A stretch of DNA of 32,302 nt from Comamonadaceae bacterium (GTDB lineage: Bacteria; Pseudomonadota; Gammaproteobacteria; Burkholderiales; Burkholderiaceae_C): NCBI GenBank assembly GCA_947451445.1, contig CANFZJ010000001.1, positions 1-32,302 on the forward strand, in the 5' to 3' direction. This document shows positions 29,870 through 32,302 of the stretch, piece by piece. How positions within the stretch are numbered: position 1 is the stretch's first letter; every line of letters begins with the position of its first letter. The notes under the pieces were generated by a model. The model was not told the DNA's origin, ran no database searches, and worked only from the letters and a program-made list of their open reading frames with translations. Made by a program: the position numbers and the translations under genes.

Positions 29870-30628
29870 ATGAAAACGCCTTCTGGCCACCACACGGCGG
29901 CTACCTACTCGGGTCGCAACCGGCACGGGCAGCTGGTGGAGACCTTGGGGCACGCGGTGCTGGGGGGGGTCTACCCGGCGGGCGAGCTGCTGCCCAATGA
30001 AGAGGTGTTGTGCCGCACTTTGGATGTCAGCCGCACGGCACTGCGCGAAGCCATCAAGGTGCTGGCGGCCAAGGGTTTGCTGGAGTCGCGGTCCCGCGTG
30101 GGCACCTGGGTGCGGCCGGAGGCGGGCTGGAACATGCTGGACCCGGATGTGCTGTCCTGGCGCTGTGCCACCGGGCCGGATGCGCAGTTTTTACGCCACC
30201 TGACCGAGATGCGTGAAATTGTCGAGCCCGCTGCTGCTGCCCTGGCGGCACGCAGCCGCAGCCCGGAGCAGTTGGCGGCGCTGGAGCAGGCGTTTCAGGC
30301 GATGGAGGCTGCCAAGGATGTGGGGGAGTGGGTGGTGGCCGACCTGGCGTTTCACAGCGCGATTCTGCAGGCTACCAACAACCCGTTGCTGGTGCCTTTG
30401 GTGGCCATCATTGGCAGTGCGCTGGAGTCGCTGTTGGGTATTTCTGCGCGGAAAGCGGGGGGCTTCAACGATGCGCTGCCCGACCACCGCAAGGTGCTGG
30501 ATGCCGTGCGGGCGGGCGACCCGCAGCGCGCCCTGCACCGTATGGCGGTCATGCTGCAAGACACGCGTGACCTGATGCAGCGCTCGGAGATGCTGCCTGC
30601 GGATGCGCTGGGGCCTATACCCATCTAG
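29870..30628 (+). CDS. FadR/GntR-family regulator, DgoR-like
   Basis: A 252-residue FCD-type GntR regulator. The winged helix (about residues 20-85) contains VLGGVYPAGELLPNEEVLCR, LDVSRTALREAIKVLAAKG and SRVGTWVRP. The helical FCD domain (about 105-235) carries the metal/ligand residues typical of the family (MREIVEPAAAALAAR, DLAFHSAILQATNNP, DHRKVLDAVRAGDP). WNMLDPDVLSW after the wing is characteristic of DgoR-like galactonate repressors. ATG 29870 is chosen (AAGGAG 10 nt upstream); TTG codons at 29861 and 29864 are too close to that site. It probably represses dgoKA and the dehydratase gene through the GTATGA dyads, with the sugar acid as inducer. Confidence 0.9.
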   Translation: MKTPSGHHTAATYSGRNRHGQLVETLGHAVLGGVYPAGELLPNEEVLCRTLDVSRTALREAIKVLAAKGLLESRSRVGTWVRPEAGWNMLDPDVLSWRCATGPDAQFLRHLTEMREIVEPAAAALAARSRSPEQLAALEQAFQAMEAAKDVGEWVVADLAFHSAILQATNNPLLVPLVAIIGSALESLLGISARKAGGFNDALPDHRKVLDAVRAGDPQRALHRMAVMLQDTRDLMQRSEMLPADALGPIPI

Positions 30629-30671
30629 CCAACCTAGGGTTTGTGCGTAGTGGTGGGTGGATGGTTTATTT

Positions 30672-30688
30672 GTATGATTTATTCATAC
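30672..30688. promoter_or_regulatory. Putative DgoR operator upstream of the dehydratase
   Basis: GTATGA-TTTAT-TCATAC, a perfect 6-5-6 inverted repeat 22 bp before the dehydratase ATG. It overlaps a possible -10 (TATGAT), so repression by steric block is expected. A partial copy lies at 29830. Confidence 0.65.
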
Positions 30689-30710
30689 GCAACACACCGC
30701 ACCCACCACC

Positions 30711-32302
30711 ATGACTACCGAAGATCCCAAAAAACGCCGTTCCCAGCATTGGTTTGGCGGCACCAGCAAAGACAACTTCATCCACCGCAGCTGGATGAAA
30801 AGCGAAGGCCTGCCGGACGACACCTTTGATGGCCGCCCCGTCATCGGCATTTGCAACACCTGGAGCGAGCTCACACCCTGCAACCAGCACTTCCGCCAGA
30901 TAGCAGAGCGCGTCAAGCACGGCGTGCTGCAGGCGGGCGGCGTGGCGGTCGAATTCCCGGTGTCGTCGCTGGGCGAAACCCTGATGCGTCCTACCGCCAT
31001 GCTGTACCGCAATCTGGCCAGCATGGATGTGGAAGAAGCCATCCGCGCCCATCCGCTGGACGGCGTGGTGCTGCTGGCGGGCTGCGACAAAACCACCCCT
31101 GCCACGCTGATGGGCGCAGCCAGTGTCGATTTGCCCACGCTGGTGGTGTCCGGCGGGGCCATGCTGAACGGCAACTACCGGGGCGAGCCAATCGGCTCGG
31201 GCACCCATGTGTGGAAGTTCTCTGAAGCCGTGCAGGCGGGCACCATGACCCTGCCGCAGTTCATGAAGGCCGAAAGCTGCATGTCCCGCTCTGCAGGCGT
31301 GTGCATGACCATGGGCACGGCCAGCACCATGGCCAGCATGGTCGAGGCGCTGGGCGTGTCGCTGCCCACCAATGCCGCCATTCCGGCGGTCGATTCGCGC
31401 CGCCTGGAGCTGGCGCAGCGCTCGGGCCGCATGATAGTGGACATGGTGCACCGCGACATGCGTTTGTCGCAGGTACTGACCCGCGAGGCGTTTGAAAACG
31501 CGATTCGCGTCTGCGGCGCCATCGGCGGATCGACCAACGCCGTGATCCACCTGATTGCCATCGCCGGGCGCATGGGTGTGCCCCTGTCGCTGGACGACTG
31601 GGACCGCCTGGGCCGCGATATCCCGACCATCGTCAACCTGATGCCGTCGGGCGAGTATTTGATGGAAGACTTTTACTACGCCGGTGGTCTGCCAGTGGTG
31701 ATGAAGCGCCTGCTGGACGCGGGCCTGCTGCACGGCGACGCCATCACCGTCAACAACCAGACCCAGGCGCAGAACGTCGAACACGCCGAATGCTTCAACG
31801 ACAAGGTGATTCGCCCACTGGACAAACCGCTGGTAGAGCAGGGCGGCCTGGCCATTTTGCGTGGCAACCTGGCCCCGCAGGGCGCGGTGATCAAGCCGTC
31901 GGCCGCTACCGCCAGCCTGCTGCAGCACCGAGGCCGTGCGGTGGTGTTCGAGAACATCGAGCATTACAAAGAGCGCATCAACGATCCGGATCTGGACATC
32001 GACGCCAGCTGCGTGATGGTGCTGAAGAACTGCGGCCCCAAGGGCTACCCCGGCATGGCCGAGGTGGGCAATATGGGCCTGCCGCCCAAGGTGCTGAAAA
32101 CCGGCGTGACCGACATGGTGCGCATATCGGATGCCCGCATGAGCGGCACGGCCTTTGGCACGGTGGTGCTGCACGTGGCCCCCGAAGCCGCTGCCGGTGG
32201 CCCGCTGGCCCTGGTGCAGGACGGCGACGAGATCGAGCTGGACGTGGCGGGCCGGGGTCTGCACCTGCATGTGAGCGATGAGGAGCTGGCCCGCCGCCGC
32301 GC
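30711..32302 (+). CDS. IlvD/Edd-family sugar-acid dehydratase (partial, C-terminus beyond window)
   Basis: 530 codons of a [2Fe-2S]/Mg-dependent dehydratase are visible and the frame is open at the window end. Cluster cysteines lie in GICNTWSELTPCNQH, LLAGCDKTTPATLMG and SRSAGVCMTMGTAST; later motifs are CGAIGGSTNAVIHL, GNLAPQGAVIKPS and GPKGYPGMAEVGNM, then the catalytic-Ser region RISDARMSGTAFGTVVLHVAPEAA. GTSKDNFIHRSWMKSEGLPDD at the N-terminus, split by loops, is typical of pentonate/hexonate dehydratases (L-arabinonate, D-xylonate, D-galactonate types) and not of biosynthetic IlvD. With DgoK and DgoA it would supply 2-keto-3-deoxygalactonate, replacing the enolase-superfamily DgoD. No strong Shine-Dalgarno precedes the ATG, which is 22 bp after the operator-like dyad. 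The precise sugar acid is undetermined. Confidence 0.9.
   Translation, partial: MTTEDPKKRRSQHWFGGTSKDNFIHRSWMKSEGLPDDTFDGRPVIGICNTWSELTPCNQHFRQIAERVKHGVLQAGGVAVEFPVSSLGETLMRPTAMLYRNLASMDVEEAIRAHPLDGVVLLAGCDKTTPATLMGAASVDLPTLVVSGGAMLNGNYRGEPIGSGTHVWKFSEAVQAGTMTLPQFMKAESCMSRSAGVCMTMGTASTMASMVEALGVSLPTNAAIPAVDSRRLELAQRSGRMIVDMVHRDMRLSQVLTREAFENAIRVCGAIGGSTNAVIHLIAIAGRMGVPLSLDDWDRLGRDIPTIVNLMPSGEYLMEDFYYAGGLPVVMKRLLDAGLLHGDAITVNNQTQAQNVEHAECFNDKVIRPLDKPLVEQGGLAILRGNLAPQGAVIKPSAATASLLQHRGRAVVFENIEHYKERINDPDLDIDASCVMVLKNCGPKGYPGMAEVGNMGLPPKVLKTGVTDMVRISDARMSGTAFGTVVLHVAPEAAAGGPLALVQDGDEIELDVAGRGLHLHVSDEELARRR

Noticed and set aside
30666..32270. 534-codon open frame on the minus strand
   Set aside because: It is antisense to the well-supported dehydratase, is rich in His/Arg/Gly without domains, and is a composition artefact.

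Overview
The window looks like a chromosomal segment of a betaproteobacterium of the order Burkholderiales, most likely family Comamonadaceae (Rhodoferax/Polaromonas-like). The grounds are high GC coding sequence, orphan ParA, DUF2917 and MocR genes, and a family of short palindromes built on TAGCGC and GCTATT halves between genes. This placement is inference from gene content; no marker RNA gene is present. I saw no tRNA, rRNA, CRISPR array, transposase or integrase.

Layout. (1) 1-2.7 kb: a kefF-kefC glutathione-gated K+ efflux pair on the minus strand (kefC cut by the window edge), divergent from an orphan ParA-type ATPase. (2) 2.7-3.4 kb: a 106-bp terminal-inverted-repeat element, then a small secreted BON-domain gene. 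(3) 3.45-16.95 kb: a XylR/DmpR-type sigma-54 activator divergent from a tightly packed eight-gene run: XylC-like benzaldehyde dehydrogenase, short-chain dehydrogenase, DUF1302 protein, DUF1329 protein, YCF48/BNR propeller, MMPL-type RND transporter, methyl-accepting chemotaxis protein and HSL-family esterase. (4) 17-20.9 kb: an orphan branched-chain-type solute-binding protein, an AraC regulator, a GFA-family zinc protein and a XylB-like zinc alcohol dehydrogenase. (5) 20.9-22.9 kb: DUF2917 gene divergent from a MocR regulator. (6) 22.9-23.6 kb: a second, protein-identical copy of the BON gene within a 0.5-kb direct repeat, followed by a second copy of the inverted-repeat element. (7) 23.6-27.2 kb: a multidomain exported metallo-beta-lactamase-fold lipoprotein plus a small secreted protein, divergent from a TetR regulator, then a ParA-like relic. 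(8) 27.25-32.3 kb: an atypical lactate/malate dehydrogenase and a DgoR/DgoK/DgoA/IlvD-type sugar-acid locus (the dehydratase runs off the window).

How the parts may work together. Regions 3-4 resemble an aryl-ester/aryl-alcohol pathway (esterase, alcohol dehydrogenase, aldehyde dehydrogenase, NtrC/XylR-type activator), like the are genes of Acinetobacter. The unusual addition is a complete envelope module (predicted beta-barrel, LolB-like periplasmic protein, beta-propeller, RND pump) plus a chemoreceptor in the same operon. My hypothesis is a trans-envelope uptake and taxis system for a hydrophobic ester or alcohol. The DUF1302 gene carries an apparent one-base deletion that removes its outer-membrane C-terminal signature. 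The whole catabolic block lies between two 98%-identical direct repeats about 20 kb apart, so it may be excisable or amplifiable by homologous recombination.
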